Positions 37,156 to 46,739 are shown, counted from the first letter of the stretch. The stretch is DNA of 64,000 nucleotides from Mycolicibacterium litorale (GCF_014218295.1 NZ_AP023287.1:992001-1056000), one strand, 5' to 3'. Notes: generated from the sequence alone by a model not told the origin. Program-made: numbers and translations.

Positions 37156-38337
37156 TCACCTGAGCCCTCCGAGGATCATGTCCGCTAGTTCGCGAATTGC
37201 GCCCTTTCCTCCGTCGCAGCCGAGGATGACAGCTGCCGCGGAAAGTGCTTTTGGATGCCCGTCGGCGGGAGCAACGGCGCAGCCCACGGCAGCCATACAT
37301 TCGAGGTCGTTCACGTCGTTGCCCACGTAGATCACGTGGCTGATATCCATGCCGCCGTCCCCAATCCAACTCTTCATTGCGCTGAGTTTGTCCTCTTCGG
37401 CTTGACGGTATTCCAGGCGCAATTTTCGGCACCGACGAGCGACCACGGGGTTGCTTTCCTTGGAAATAACAATCATCGGGATTCCGGCGTTACGCAACAT
37501 TTCAATGCCCATTCCGTCCCGGCGAGAGCAACGCACGGCTTCAGTTCCATGCTCGTCAACCACTACGAGGTCGTCGGTGAAGACGCCGTCGAAATCGAAG
37601 ACAATCCCCTCGACGCGAGATGGCAGCCCAGAGGGCGCCGGGTTCTCAACGCCGATACGTGCGGCGGCCAACACGAAGTCATCAGGATCGTCGATTTCCA
37701 GCACCCGTGAGGTCGGCATTTCGTGAAAGACGGTTCGGCCAAAGAAGCGATGCCGCGCGGTGCGGAATCCGTCGGCGACCATGGCGTAGACCGCGCCGGT
37801 CTCGAGGAACTCGGCGTCTCGGTCCTGTCGGCGCGGCCGCGAAGCTTTGTCGTGGTTCACACCCACCGCATTGCCTTGCGCGTCCTGTCGCCACACGAAG
37901 TAATGAAAGCGCGTTACAGCGAGGGCGGTGTCGGCATCAGCATCGATCAAAGCGCGCAGCACATTGTCAATATCTTCGGAAGCCGTAAGCGGGGAGGTGC
38001 ATTGCAGGAAGCATAGAATGTCAGGCCGGTATCCGTCGTTTGTTGCGAGATGTTCAAGCGCATGGAGTAGCGCGGATTCGCTACTGGCTTCGTCGCTCGC
38101 CAACTCGATCGGGCGGTACACCACATCCGCGCCAAACTGCCGTGCGATTGTGGCAATTTCGGCGTCTTCGGTGGACACCGCGACGCGGGTTACCAGCGAA
38201 GCCGCCTGCGCCGCGCGAATTGTGTGGGCAATCAGTGGTATGCCGCGGAGGGGTAGCACATTCTTGCGAGGCAGCGATTTGGAACCGCCACGCGCGGGAA
38301 TGAGAGCAAGGACCTCCAACACGTCAACCCGCCACAT
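37156..38337 (-). CDS. Bifunctional CMP-nonulosonate (acylneuraminate) cytidylyltransferase / KdsC-like HAD phosphatase
   Basis: A 393-residue fusion. Residues about 8-230 form the cytidylyltransferase: LALIPARGGSKSLPRKN, VVYRPIELASDEASSESALL, CFLQCTSPLT, and FLETGAVYAM. Residues about 240-393 form a KdsC/NANP-type HAD phosphatase: GIVFDFDGVFTDDLVVVDE (nucleophile Asp), IVISKESN and VIYVGNDVNDLECMAAVG. Animal CMAS proteins have the same domain order. In bacteria the two activities are usually separate. The fused HAD suggests either removal of phosphate from a 9-phospho-nonulosonate or a structural role. GTG 38322 after a GGCGGG site is an alternative start. Confidence 0.88.
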   Translation of the reverse strand: MWRVDVLEVLALIPARGGSKSLPRKNVLPLRGIPLIAHTIRAAQAASLVTRVAVSTEDAEIATIARQFGADVVYRPIELASDEASSESALLHALEHLATNDGYRPDILCFLQCTSPLTASEDIDNVLRALIDADADTALAVTRFHYFVWRQDAQGNAVGVNHDKASRPRRQDRDAEFLETGAVYAMVADGFRTARHRFFGRTVFHEMPTSRVLEIDDPDDFVLAAARIGVENPAPSGLPSRVEGIVFDFDGVFTDDLVVVDEHGTEAVRCSRRDGMGIEMLRNAGIPMIVISKESNPVVARRCRKLRLEYRQAEEDKLSAMKSWIGDGGMDISHVIYVGNDVNDLECMAAVGCAVAPADGHPKALSAAAVILGCDGGKGAIRELADMILGGLR

Positions 38338-38408
38338 TCACGACTTGTAAAACCCAGCACTCGCTCTGCATGTCCAGCTTCCTTCCGATCACTGTGGACA
38401 CATACGAC

Positions 38409-39425
38409 TCAGGCGATCCAGTCAGGCGCAGCACCTTCCTTGAACCATCGCGTGGTCCGCTCCATACCGACTTCGAACGGCACGCTTTGAAGTGCCGTCA
38501 AACCATGCGTGGCCCCGAGCGGGAGGGCGTAGTCGGTTGACATCCGCATCACCCTCTCGCGATCGAGCGGGAAAGGAAATCCCAGGCGTTGCAGGAACGT
38601 TCCCGCCTCTCCGGCGCGTCGCAGCAGGCCGAGCGGAAAACGTCGGACCGGCTTGCCTCGCAATCCGACGGACATGGCGTCGAGGAATTTGGCGGAATCG
38701 ATCGCCTCGTCCCCGCTGTAGAAGATGTCGCCGTCTGAAACAGCTTCTGAAAACGCGATACTGATAATTTGTCCCGCGCAGTTGTCGACGTAGCCGTATG
38801 TACGAACCGTCGGTTTGCGCGCGACCGGGTGAAGGTACCAGCCCTTTTCGAGATACCGCATGATCGAATTGGCGTAGCTTGGGTGATGCGGACCCCAGAT
38901 GTTGGTTGGTCGGACATGAGCGGTGGCATAGGGCCGGCTGAAGTTTTGCAAGAATCGCTCGGCCTCTGCCTTCGCCTCACCGTAGGGGGTATAGGGATCG
39001 TAGGCTCGCAGATCTGTCGGCTGTGGCCCGGGCCGGATAACAAGCTGAGTCGAGATGTTGACAAAGCGCTCAGGTCCGCTGGCGCTAGCGAACGCTCTCG
39101 CAGCCACCTGCGTTCCATTCCAGATAGTCGAGAAATCGCTTCGGGATGTCGCCGTCACAGATGCGAAAGCAGCGAGGTGGATGAAGACCGAGGGATCGAA
39201 ACTCTTACAGGCCTTACTCAATGCGTCGGCGTCTTCGATATCGCCAACAACGGAGCGAGGCCCTGAATCAGCACCCGGCCACGGGTTCAGGTCATAGTTG
39301 AGGACCTGGGCCCCGGCGCTCATTAAAAGTCGGCAAACGGCGCGCCCGATGAAACCGGAGCCGCCTGTAACCAAGACGCGCGCGCCTTCGATCCCCAGCG
39401 TTCCGTTCCCGTCCAGAGCATTCAT
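38409..39425 (-). CDS. NAD-dependent epimerase/dehydratase family protein
   Basis: A 338-residue short-chain epimerase from ATG 39425, chosen for the ggggggaaagg ribosome-binding site; the longer frame upstream lacks family similarity. NAD-binding motif VLVTGGSGFIGRAVCRLL, active-site Tyr/Lys in YTPYGEAKAEAERFL (YxxxK), substrate segment HVRPTNIWGPHHPSYANSIM. It is the first gene of the leftward operon. The substrate sugar is not predictable. Confidence 0.85.
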   Translation of the reverse strand: MNALDGNGTLGIEGARVLVTGGSGFIGRAVCRLLMSAGAQVLNYDLNPWPGADSGPRSVVGDIEDADALSKACKSFDPSVFIHLAAFASVTATSRSDFSTIWNGTQVAARAFASASGPERFVNISTQLVIRPGPQPTDLRAYDPYTPYGEAKAEAERFLQNFSRPYATAHVRPTNIWGPHHPSYANSIMRYLEKGWYLHPVARKPTVRTYGYVDNCAGQIISIAFSEAVSDGDIFYSGDEAIDSAKFLDAMSVGLRGKPVRRFPLGLLRRAGEAGTFLQRLGFPFPLDRERVMRMSTDYALPLGATHGLTALQSVPFEVGMERTTRWFKEGAAPDWIA

Positions 39426-40583
39426 ACCTTTCCCCCCTTCGAACACGACGCCGGCAGCTTGACATCCGGCGAGGCCACGGGCTGACGAGCCGTCTCTGTC
39501 GACCGGCGCATCGCGCAAGAAGCTCGGCCACGTAGGCGACAAGCGCTCGGCATCCCCCAAAGGCATGCTGACGGAAATGTACTCTAAGCGTCGATTCTGC
39601 GTGCGATCAGCACGTCGACGAGGCCCTTACGGCAGCCGGAAGTGGGTCTGGGGCACTCACTATCGAGAGGTTGCGGGAAAGCGACCGGGCGGTTCGCGAC
39701 ATGAAAGCGGCAAATAGCGTGTGGCACTCGCAGAGCGTGAAGCGTGCAACACCTGCTTGCGCGAAGCTCAGAGCGCAACCGGCGGCGGGGGAACGGTCGA
39801 TGCTGTGTCCTGTAGACAGTGTGTCCACGAGGCACCGGTTTGGTACGGCGGTCGAGCAAACAGTGTGACGAGCGGGCGGGTTGCAGCGGGTGCACGATCG
39901 TCATCCGATAGAGGACGGCAACCAAGCGCGCGCTGTTTACGGACCGCCCGGGAGCGATTCAGCGGGGAACATGAGAACCTTCGGAGACTCGGGCCTACAC
40001 GCCAAGCTGGCGGGCGTGATTCGCGGTCTCAGCCTTTATGCCGAAGCGCCAAGCGGTCTAATCACTTCTTTCCATTGAGGTTTCTGTAAGGTCAGACGCC
40101 TCGCAGCTAACGTCTCAAGACGCTGTGCCGTTCCCAGAGAAGTCGATTCAGCCTTGTCGCGGTGTGCCAGCTATCGCACACTCTCGGGAGCCGGATGGGG
40201 ACGAAAGCTTGCCGATGGCCGTACTCGCGGCGCGACGGCGGGCCCCGAACAAGCGAGCGCCAACGCTCGTGGAGAAGGCTTCAGCTGACAACTATGAGAA
40301 CCTGGCATATATTTGCGTCACCAGATCGCGTAGCTGGATCGATGGGGGAATCGAGATCGATGGTGGGGAATCGAGCTAGTTCGTTGCAATGCTTCAGTCG
40401 CCGGGTAACACAGCGTGACCGTCCGAGCTGGGTACCTCGACACCGGGGGCTGATGCCGCGGGCTTTCGCGCCCTAACCTCATTCCTTTGCTTCGTACCCG
40501 CTCCCAATGCTTCAATGACTCGGTGCCGACCTGACGTTCCGAGCAGCGTTTCGTAGTCTGCTTTATCTATGCAAGGAGTTAAA
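39426..40583. other. Divergent intergenic region of the nonulosonate locus
   Basis: About 1.16 kb between the leftward operon (from 39425) and rightward neuB (40584). Open frames exist on both strands but none has a ribosome-binding site or recognisable family, and base composition is mixed. It should carry two divergent promoters. A small hairpin cgtgc-gatca-gcacg lies near 39600-39614. The size is large for this genome, so a lost gene is possible. Confidence 0.45.
40337..40374. repeat. Two-copy tandem repeat upstream of neuB
   Basis: gatcgatgggggaatcga (40337-40354) is followed directly by gatcgatggtggggaatcga (40355-40374), differing by a 2-base insertion. It lies about 210 bp before the neuB start. 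It may be a regulator-binding pair or chance duplication. Confidence 0.6.
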
Positions 40584-41471
40584 ATGGTCGATATTCCAAA
40601 GGTGGTAGCAGAGATAGGTTGCAACCACAAAGGCGATTTGGACACCGCCATGGAGTTGATCTCCACTGCGGCGATTTTCTGCAAGGCGGACTATGTCAAG
40701 TTCCAAAAACGTAATAATCGGGAGCTGTTGTCGAAGGAGCAGTACAACGCTCCGCATCCGAACCCGGCGAACAGCTTCGGCGCCACCTACGGCGAGCATC
40801 GCGAATTTCTTGAATTCACGGTTGACCAGCACCGTGAATTAAAAAACTACTGCGAGCAAATGGGTATCGGCTATTCCACCTCGGTGTGGGACGTGAGCTC
40901 GGCCCGCGAGATGGCTGCGCTGCAACCCGACTTCCTTAAGGTTCCGTCGGCATCCAACCTGCACTGGGAGATGCTCTCGGTGCTGTGTGACGAGTTTGGT
41001 GGGGGCATTCAACTCTCACTCGGCATGACGACGCACGCCGAGGAGGAGGAAATTGTGTCGTTTTTCGAGCGTAAAGGCCGCGCTGGGGACCTGTTGATAT
41101 ATGCATGCACCTCGGGCTATCCGGTGGCATTCGAAGACATTTGTCTCGCCGAGATAACCCGGCTCCAACAGAATTACGCGGCCCGGGTTCAGGGTATTGG
41201 CTTCTCAGGCCACCACCTCGGCATCGCCGCCGACATCGCCGCGATTACCCTCGGCGCCACCTGGGTGGAGCGGCATTTCACGCTGGATCGCACCTGGAAG
41301 GGCACGGATCATAGCGCCTCGCTTGAGCCCGATGGCATGCGCCGCTTGGTCCGCGACGTGCGTAACGTTGCGCGCGCGCTCAAATCGAAGGAAACCGAAC
41401 TCCTGCCGGTTGAGGTGGAAACCCGCCGCAAGCTCAAGTGGGAACCGGCGACCCCGGTTAAGGCCCGCTAA
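40584..41471 (+). CDS. neuB: N-acetylneuraminate/nonulosonate synthase family protein (NeuB domain only)
   Basis: A 295-residue NeuB-family aldol synthase condensing PEP with a hexose or N-acylhexosamine. ATG 40584 follows aaggag. Motifs: VAEIGCNHKGDLDTAMELI, DYVKFQKRN, STSVWDVSSAREM, LKVPSASNLHWEML and GIGFSGHHLGIAAD. The segment WVERHFTLDRTWKGTDHSASLEP resembles the animal NANS type, which uses 6-phosphosugars, more than the bacterial NeuB form. The protein stops at TRRKLKWEP, where the linker to the antifreeze-like SAF domain would begin, so SAF is missing. phyH starts after a 1-base gap. Confidence 0.88.
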   Translation: MVDIPKVVAEIGCNHKGDLDTAMELISTAAIFCKADYVKFQKRNNRELLSKEQYNAPHPNPANSFGATYGEHREFLEFTVDQHRELKNYCEQMGIGYSTSVWDVSSAREMAALQPDFLKVPSASNLHWEMLSVLCDEFGGGIQLSLGMTTHAEEEEIVSFFERKGRAGDLLIYACTSGYPVAFEDICLAEITRLQQNYAARVQGIGFSGHHLGIAADIAAITLGATWVERHFTLDRTWKGTDHSASLEPDGMRRLVRDVRNVARALKSKETELLPVEVETRRKLKWEPATPVKAR

Positions 41472-41472
41472 C

Positions 41473-42360
41473 ATGGCTGCAATCCGCGAATTTAATAATG
41501 CCGACGTAGCGGAAAGCGCGCCAAGCATGCGCCAGGCGCTGGAAGAGGACGGCATCTTCGTCGTCCGCGATGCGCTGTCACGCGACGAGGTCGGGAAGCT
41601 GCGCGAAGTTATACGTGGCCATCTCGCTGAGGGTGGGCTCCGCCACAGCCTCGGCAAAACCCAGCCCAACGCAGCCGAGAACGTTCCCGATCTTGCGTTC
41701 ATCTTCGCGCACCCGCAAATTCTGAAGGTCATCAGACAGGTACTCGGCGAGTCGAACGCGGTTTTCACGGGGCACTGCGATATCCACATGAACATGCTCT
41801 CCGGCTGGCACAAAGATAGCGGAGAGACCGTGCCCGGTGGCTATTTCAGCGGCCCATATATGACCGCACCAGATTGTCGCGTGTACAAGGTCGCGATCTA
41901 CCTTCAGGATACCGGCCAGCGCGACGGGTTCACCGCACGCCTTGGCTCGCACCGCGATACTGACTTGAGCGTCGGAGAGCAGGTAACCGCACAAACCCGA
42001 ATCGGCGACATCGTGGTGTTCGACGTGCGCATCACCCATACAGGACAACTGCCCGACCCAGTCGAGAAGGGCTTCAAAGCGATTAGTCGCGCACTCAATA
42101 AAGGGCTGCGGGATCGAGAGGACGCGGAATGGATCACGCGCGCCAAGGCCCGCTATTGGAGGCTGATCGGCCGACGCGACCGACTGTCGGTGTTCTTTAC
42201 CTACGGCGCGCCCAACACCTTTACTTACGACTTCGCCGAAGCCAATATGAGCCGACAGGCGAGGCAGGGGGCTGTCACAGGTTCGACCGGCCTGCCCACG
42301 GAATTGAGGGAAGCGTTGGAGAAAGAGGGCGTTTCGCTGGTTGATGCTTCGCCGAAATGA
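41473..42360 (+). CDS. Phytanoyl-CoA dioxygenase (PhyH) family Fe(II)/2-oxoglutarate oxygenase
   Basis: A 295-residue PhyH-type protein. The 2-His-1-carboxylate iron site is visible: SGWHKDSGETVPGGYF (HxD) and DVRITHTGQLP (second His), with the downstream Arg region KAISRALNKGL for 2-oxoglutarate. N-terminal ALEEDGIFVVRDALSRDEVGKLR is the family entry helix. It starts 1 bp after neuB stops, so the two are translationally linked. This suggests hydroxylation or oxidative tailoring of the nonulosonate, a precursor or the glycan. No such partner is standard in known sialic acid pathways. Confidence 0.85.
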   Translation: MAAIREFNNADVAESAPSMRQALEEDGIFVVRDALSRDEVGKLREVIRGHLAEGGLRHSLGKTQPNAAENVPDLAFIFAHPQILKVIRQVLGESNAVFTGHCDIHMNMLSGWHKDSGETVPGGYFSGPYMTAPDCRVYKVAIYLQDTGQRDGFTARLGSHRDTDLSVGEQVTAQTRIGDIVVFDVRITHTGQLPDPVEKGFKAISRALNKGLRDREDAEWITRAKARYWRLIGRRDRLSVFFTYGAPNTFTYDFAEANMSRQARQGAVTGSTGLPTELREALEKEGVSLVDASPK

Positions 42361-42828
42361 TTACCAGTAAACTTCGGTGATGATGATGTGACTCGCTGGG
42401 TCCTCGGGTTCGACGGGGGGTGACAACGAGATGGATGGAGCGGCGGCCCGTCACTGTGGGCAGGAGCCGATATCATGGAGTTCCCTAACACCGGGCGTCA
42501 GCCAGCGCAGTAATCGTACAAGACCTCTAACTTCCCCGGGAGTTGTCGGTGCCGGCCTTCGCCGTAGGGCGGGGTCCGCGCCGGCAAACGACTAGCACAA
42601 TGGTGGTCAGAGGTCAGGCGATCCCAGGGCTATCGGCTCGTCGTCAGCCCAGAAGCGCCTTGCTGATTGGCCTCGCGCGAACTTGCACGATTCGAAGTGG
42701 TTTGGGCCCGTATCCCCGTGCTGATTTGAATGCTCGTCGGTGCGAAAACCCGGCACCACGGCTAGCGATGGTGTTCGAAGAATTGCATTACTGCACGAGC
42801 GCCAACATGTGGCTAACAGATCGCGTCG
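42361..42828. other. Intergenic stretch, convergent gene ends
   Basis: About 470 bp between the PhyH stop (plus) and the FkbM gene stop (minus). I see no ORF with family features and no strong terminator hairpin. Confidence 0.4.
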
Positions 42829-43566
42829 CTAGACCTGAGTTCGATGAAAGAGTACATCGACCTGTGTGGGCCCGTATTCTGCGGTCACAACCTGATTAAA
42901 GACGCCCATGATTCTGAAGCCCCGGCCGGAGAGGTATGAGGTAACGTCTTCGAAGATTGGCTGGCCAATGTAAAGCTCTATGAAGCTGAGCTCTACGTAA
43001 ATGAAATCAATCTCATTGAGTTGATTAAAGCCTTCGAAAACTCCAAGTTCGCCACCCTGGACATCTACCTTCAGAAAGATGGGACGAGGGAGGTGGGCAA
43101 TGTCGACGCAGGTGTCGAGCCGTTTGACCGGCACCTGAAGGGTACTTGTACTGCGCACACCGAATGCCCGCGCCTGTCCTTCCCCCGGCTCGAGAAGTGA
43201 CGAGCTGTCCGCCCTATCTGCGACATAAAATTCCGCTTGTCCTTCCGCGTCTGCGAGCGCGACACGCTGCAGTCGGACCAGTTCGTCCCCTAGAAACAGT
43301 CTTTCAAAGATATCGGCCGCCTCAGGCAAAGGTTCGAAAGCGATAATACGGGCACCGGGCCGCAACGCGCGGAAAGCAAGGGAGAATTGCCCCTTATTTG
43401 CCCCTGCGTCAAGAAGAGTGTTAGGCGAGCAAACCTGAATCGCTGATAGATGTTCCGTCGCGGCAGCGACGCGGTTAACAATCATCGCTCGCGCAAAACC
43501 CCGACGTGTCAACAGGCCAGCTGCTTTACGAGCTTTTCGAATCGAGTCACGGATTCTAGATGTCAA
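42829..43566 (-). CDS. FkbM family methyltransferase
   Basis: A 245-residue protein starting at TTG 43566 behind a ggggtgg ribosome-binding stretch. FkbM motifs: NTLLDAGANKGQFSLAFRAL (SAM loop), RIIAFEPLPEAADIFERL, LPRPIFLKVDVQGGELGVFEGF and EIDFIYVELSFIELY. FkbM proteins O-methylate sugars or acyl groups; in polysaccharide clusters they cap or decorate glycans. It stands alone, converging on neuB-phyH, next to IS256 copy B. Confidence 0.88.
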   Translation of the reverse strand: MTSRIRDSIRKARKAAGLLTRRGFARAMIVNRVAAATEHLSAIQVCSPNTLLDAGANKGQFSLAFRALRPGARIIAFEPLPEAADIFERLFLGDELVRLQRVALADAEGQAEFYVADRADSSSLLEPGEGQARAFGVRSTSTLQVPVKRLDTCVDIAHLPRPIFLKVDVQGGELGVFEGFNQLNEIDFIYVELSFIELYIGQPIFEDVTSYLSGRGFRIMGVFNQVVTAEYGPTQVDVLFHRTQV

Positions 43567-43867
43567 TTACCACCCCTTTAGCGAGCCAACCCCTGCGCAG
43601 CTCAGTGCAACGGACAAGACATACTAACCTGCGATGCGCCGCACAGTTGGATGGCGGCGTGCCGCTTTAGGCACAGACGTGTCGGCGACCCGGTTTGTGC
43701 ATCCAGCGGGGTCTATCCGCCCTTTAAATCTAGGTTTGGCCCAGTTGAGTCCCGCATAGTGGTGTAGCGCGGTTGCTGGGTTCGTCATCGTGTCGGTGAT
43801 GGACGTAAAGCGGCCACCGCGTGATCCTTCGAGTCAACCTTCCACAGAATCCTCGAGGAGCATCACG

Positions 43868-45097
43868 ATGACCGCACCCCATATTGTCGACCCTGCGGGC
43901 CTTCTTGGCGAGGCCCTGTCCGAAGCTTCACCGGATCTGATGCGCTCGCTGCTGCAGACGGTCATCAACGCTCTGCTGTCGGCGGATGCTGATGCCGTCG
44001 TGGGCGCCGAATGGGGCCAGCCCACACCGGGGCGCCGCGCCCAGCGCAACGGGTATCGCCACCGCGGCCTGGACACCCGGGTGGGCACCATCGATGTCGC
44101 AGTCCCGAAGTTGCGCAAGGGAACCTACTTTCCCGACTGGCTGCTCGAACGCCGCAAGCGGGCCGAATCCGCGCTGATCACCGTGGTGGCCGACTGCTAC
44201 TTGGCCGGGGTCTCGACGCGGCGGATGGACAAGCTGGTCAAGACCCTGGGCATCGACTCGCTAAGCAAATCGCAGGTCAGCCGCATGGCCGCCGACCTCG
44301 ATGAACACGTCGAGCAGTTCCGCCACCGCCCACTCGATGCTGCTGGCCCGTTCACCTTCGTCGCTGCTGATGCGTTGACGATGAAGGTCCGCGAAGGCGG
44401 CCGGGTCGTCAACGGGGTCGTGCTGGTGGCCACGGGAGTCAACGGTGACGGACACCGCGAAGTCCTGGGCATGCGAGTGGTCACCAGCGAGACCGGCCCG
44501 GCCTGGAACGAGTTCTTCGCCGACCTGGTCGCCCGCGGGCTGGCCGGCGTGCGACTGGTCACCAGCGACGCCCACGCCGGGCTACGCGAGGCGATCGCGG
44601 CCAACCTGCCCGGCGCGACCTGGCAGCGCTGTCGCACCCACTACGCGGCCAACCTGATGAGCATCTGCCCCAAGAGCATGTGGCCGGCGGTCAAAGCCAT
44701 GCTGCACAGCGTCTACGACCAACCCGACGCCCCCGCAGTGGCCGCGCAATTCGACCGGCTCATCGACTACGTCACCGACAAACTGCCCGCCGTGGCCGAA
44801 CACCTCAGTGCCGCACGCGAAGACATCCTGGCCTTCACCGCGTTCCCCAAAGATGTCTGGACCCAGATCTGGTCCAACAACCCCGCCGAACGCCTCAACA
44901 AAGAGATCCGCCGCCGCACCGACGCCGTCGGGATCTTCCCCAACCGCGACGCCATCGTCCGCCTCGTCGGCGCAGTCCTAGCCGAACAGAACGACGAATG
45001 GGCCGAAGGCCGCCGCTACCTCGGCCTCGACATCCTCGCCCGCTGCCGCCTAACCCGGATTTTTCGTGGAATCTCCCCTGTGAGGGTGTGTAGATAA
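43868..45097 (+). CDS. IS256 family transposase, copy B, with IS1380-derived C-terminus
   Basis: Identical to the copy A transposase through ILARCRLT, after which the reading frame enters the IS1380-family left end and stops at 45097 ([13 protein letters not shown]). Only about 21 C-terminal residues of the original are replaced, and the D, D, E catalytic residues are retained, so some activity is possible. The displaced 3' coding tail lies at 46740-46805. Confidence 0.9.
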   Translation: MTAPHIVDPAGLLGEALSEASPDLMRSLLQTVINALLSADADAVVGAEWGQPTPGRRAQRNGYRHRGLDTRVGTIDVAVPKLRKGTYFPDWLLERRKRAESALITVVADCYLAGVSTRRMDKLVKTLGIDSLSKSQVSRMAADLDEHVEQFRHRPLDAAGPFTFVAADALTMKVREGGRVVNGVVLVATGVNGDGHREVLGMRVVTSETGPAWNEFFADLVARGLAGVRLVTSDAHAGLREAIAANLPGATWQRCRTHYAANLMSICPKSMWPAVKAMLHSVYDQPDAPAVAAQFDRLIDYVTDKLPAVAEHLSAAREDILAFTAFPKDVWTQIWSNNPAERLNKEIRRRTDAVGIFPNRDAIVRLVGAVLAEQNDEWAEGRRYLGLDILARCRLTRIFRGISPVRVCR

Positions 45098-46739
45098 GCG
45101 AAAGTGCCTCTCCTGCAAGGGATAATTGGACTTCTCTACGGTTCAAATATTCCTACGGGAAGGCACTTCGCAGGTGAAGAATATCGCGGCGGCGCCACGG
45201 GTGAAAGTGTCGGCCGACGGCCATGGTGTCGTGTCGCATGCCGGGATGGGCCTACTGCGTGAGCTCGCCGACCGCACGGGCCTGTCGGCGCAGGTCACCG
45301 CCGCGTTGGCCGACACCTACCGCGGCCCGTGGGTGTATGCCCCCGGGGAGGTGTTCGCCGATCTGGCCGCCGCGGTCGCCGACGGCGCCGATTGCATCGA
45401 CGGAGTCGGGCAGTTGTGTGGCGACCGTGAGCATGTGTTCGGTGCGAAGGCGTCGACGACCACGATGTGGCGGCTGGTCGATGAGCGCATCGATGCCGCG
45501 CATCTGCCGGCGGTGCGGGCAGCGCGGGCTGGGGCGCGGGCGGCGGCCTGGGAAGCCGGGGCCGCCCCTACTGGTGAGGCCTGGTTGCATATCGACATCG
45601 ATGCCACCCTGGTGATCGATCACTCCGACAACAAAGCCGGTGCCACGCCGACCTGGAAGAAGACCTTCGGTCTTCATCCGCTGCTGGCGTTTCTGGACCG
45701 CCCGGAGATCGCCGGTGGGGAAGCCCTGGCCGGGATACTGCGCACCGGCAACGCCGGCTCCAACACCGCTTCCGACCACATCATCGTCCTGGAGCAGGCC
45801 CTGGCGTCGCTGCCGCCGCGGTGGCGGCCCGACCCACTGGATCCGGATGCGCGGCAGGTGTTGGTGCGCTGTGATACCGCCGGGGCCACCCACGGATTCG
45901 CCGACGCATGCCGCAGGGCTGGGGTGGGGTTCTCCTTCGGCTACCCCGTCGACGTCCGCGTGCAAGACGCCGTGGACACCCTCAACCTCGGCCAGTGCTG
46001 GTATCCGGCGATCGACACCGACGGCGGTATCCGCGACGGGGCCTGGGTCGCCGAGGCCACCAACCTGGTCAACCTCTCGACATGGCCGGCCGGGACTCGG
46101 CTGATCCTGCGTAAGGAACGCCCGCATCCGGGTGCGCAGTTGCGGTTCACCGACGCCGACGGGATGCGGGTCACCGCGTTCATCACCGACACCGCGCCCG
46201 GTGTCGTGCCCGGGCAGGTCGCCGGTCTGGAACTGCGTCACCGTCAGCACGCCCGCGTCGAGGACCGCATCCGCGAACTGAAGGCCACCGGCCTGCGCAA
46301 CCTGCCGTGTCACTCATTCTGGGCCAACGCCGCCTGGCTGGAGATCGCGCTGGCCGCCGCCGATCTGGTCACCTGGTGCCGCCTGATCGGCTTCGGTAGC
46401 CATCCCGGACTGGCCCGCGCCGAGATCGACACCTTCCGCTACAAGGTCCTGCATGTGGCCGCCCGCATCACCCGAGGCGCCCGCCAACTACGCCTGCGCA
46501 TCGACGCCACCTGGCGATGGGCCGCAATGATCGCGACCGCCTGGCAACGCATCCGCACCGCCTTCGATTGACCAACAGCCCATCAGACCGACCAACCACG
46601 AAAGACCCACTGGCCCTGGGAAAGCCCGCCCCACCCGGCGACACGGGACCATCCAACACGCGCTGAACACGAAAACCTTCCACAGACGCCCACCGAGCGG
46701 TCACACCCGACCATCCCCTACCCCGACGAAAAATCGAGG
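45054..46739 (+). mobile_element. IS1380-family element inserted in IS256 copy B
   Basis: 1686 bp flanked by a perfect 4-bp target duplication ctaa (45050-45053 and 46740-46743). Terminal inverted repeats are cccggatttttcgtgg at the left and cctcgatttttcgtcgg (reverse complement of the right end). Excising the element restores the copy A sequence exactly at the joint. Confidence 0.93.
45174..46571 (+). CDS. IS1380 family transposase
   Basis: A 465-residue DDE transposase; GTG 45174 (KNIAAAPRVKVSADGHGVVS follows) is the conserved start. Family segments: GEVFADLAAAVADGADCIDG, WLHIDIDATLVIDHSDNKAG (first Asp), VLVRCDTAGATHGF (second Asp), and ARVEDRIRELKATGLRNLPC (Glu). It is complete and apparently functional. 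Confidence 0.93.
   Translation: MKNIAAAPRVKVSADGHGVVSHAGMGLLRELADRTGLSAQVTAALADTYRGPWVYAPGEVFADLAAAVADGADCIDGVGQLCGDREHVFGAKASTTTMWRLVDERIDAAHLPAVRAARAGARAAAWEAGAAPTGEAWLHIDIDATLVIDHSDNKAGATPTWKKTFGLHPLLAFLDRPEIAGGEALAGILRTGNAGSNTASDHIIVLEQALASLPPRWRPDPLDPDARQVLVRCDTAGATHGFADACRRAGVGFSFGYPVDVRVQDAVDTLNLGQCWYPAIDTDGGIRDGAWVAEATNLVNLSTWPAGTRLILRKERPHPGAQLRFTDADGMRVTAFITDTAPGVVPGQVAGLELRHRQHARVEDRIRELKATGLRNLPCHSFWANAAWLEIALAAADLVTWCRLIGFGSHPGLARAEIDTFRYKVLHVAARITRGARQLRLRIDATWRWAAMIATAWQRIRTAFD

Noticed and set aside
39721-40089. Possible gene in the divergent intergenic region
   Set aside because: No ribosome-binding site, signal or family similarity; frames on both strands look equally random.
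40337-40374. CRISPR-like repeat
   Set aside because: Only two adjoining copies with no spacer, and no cas genes in the window.
42543-42899. 118-codon plus frame overlapping the FkbM gene end
   Set aside because: It runs into the real FkbM coding sequence on the other strand and has no recognisable features.
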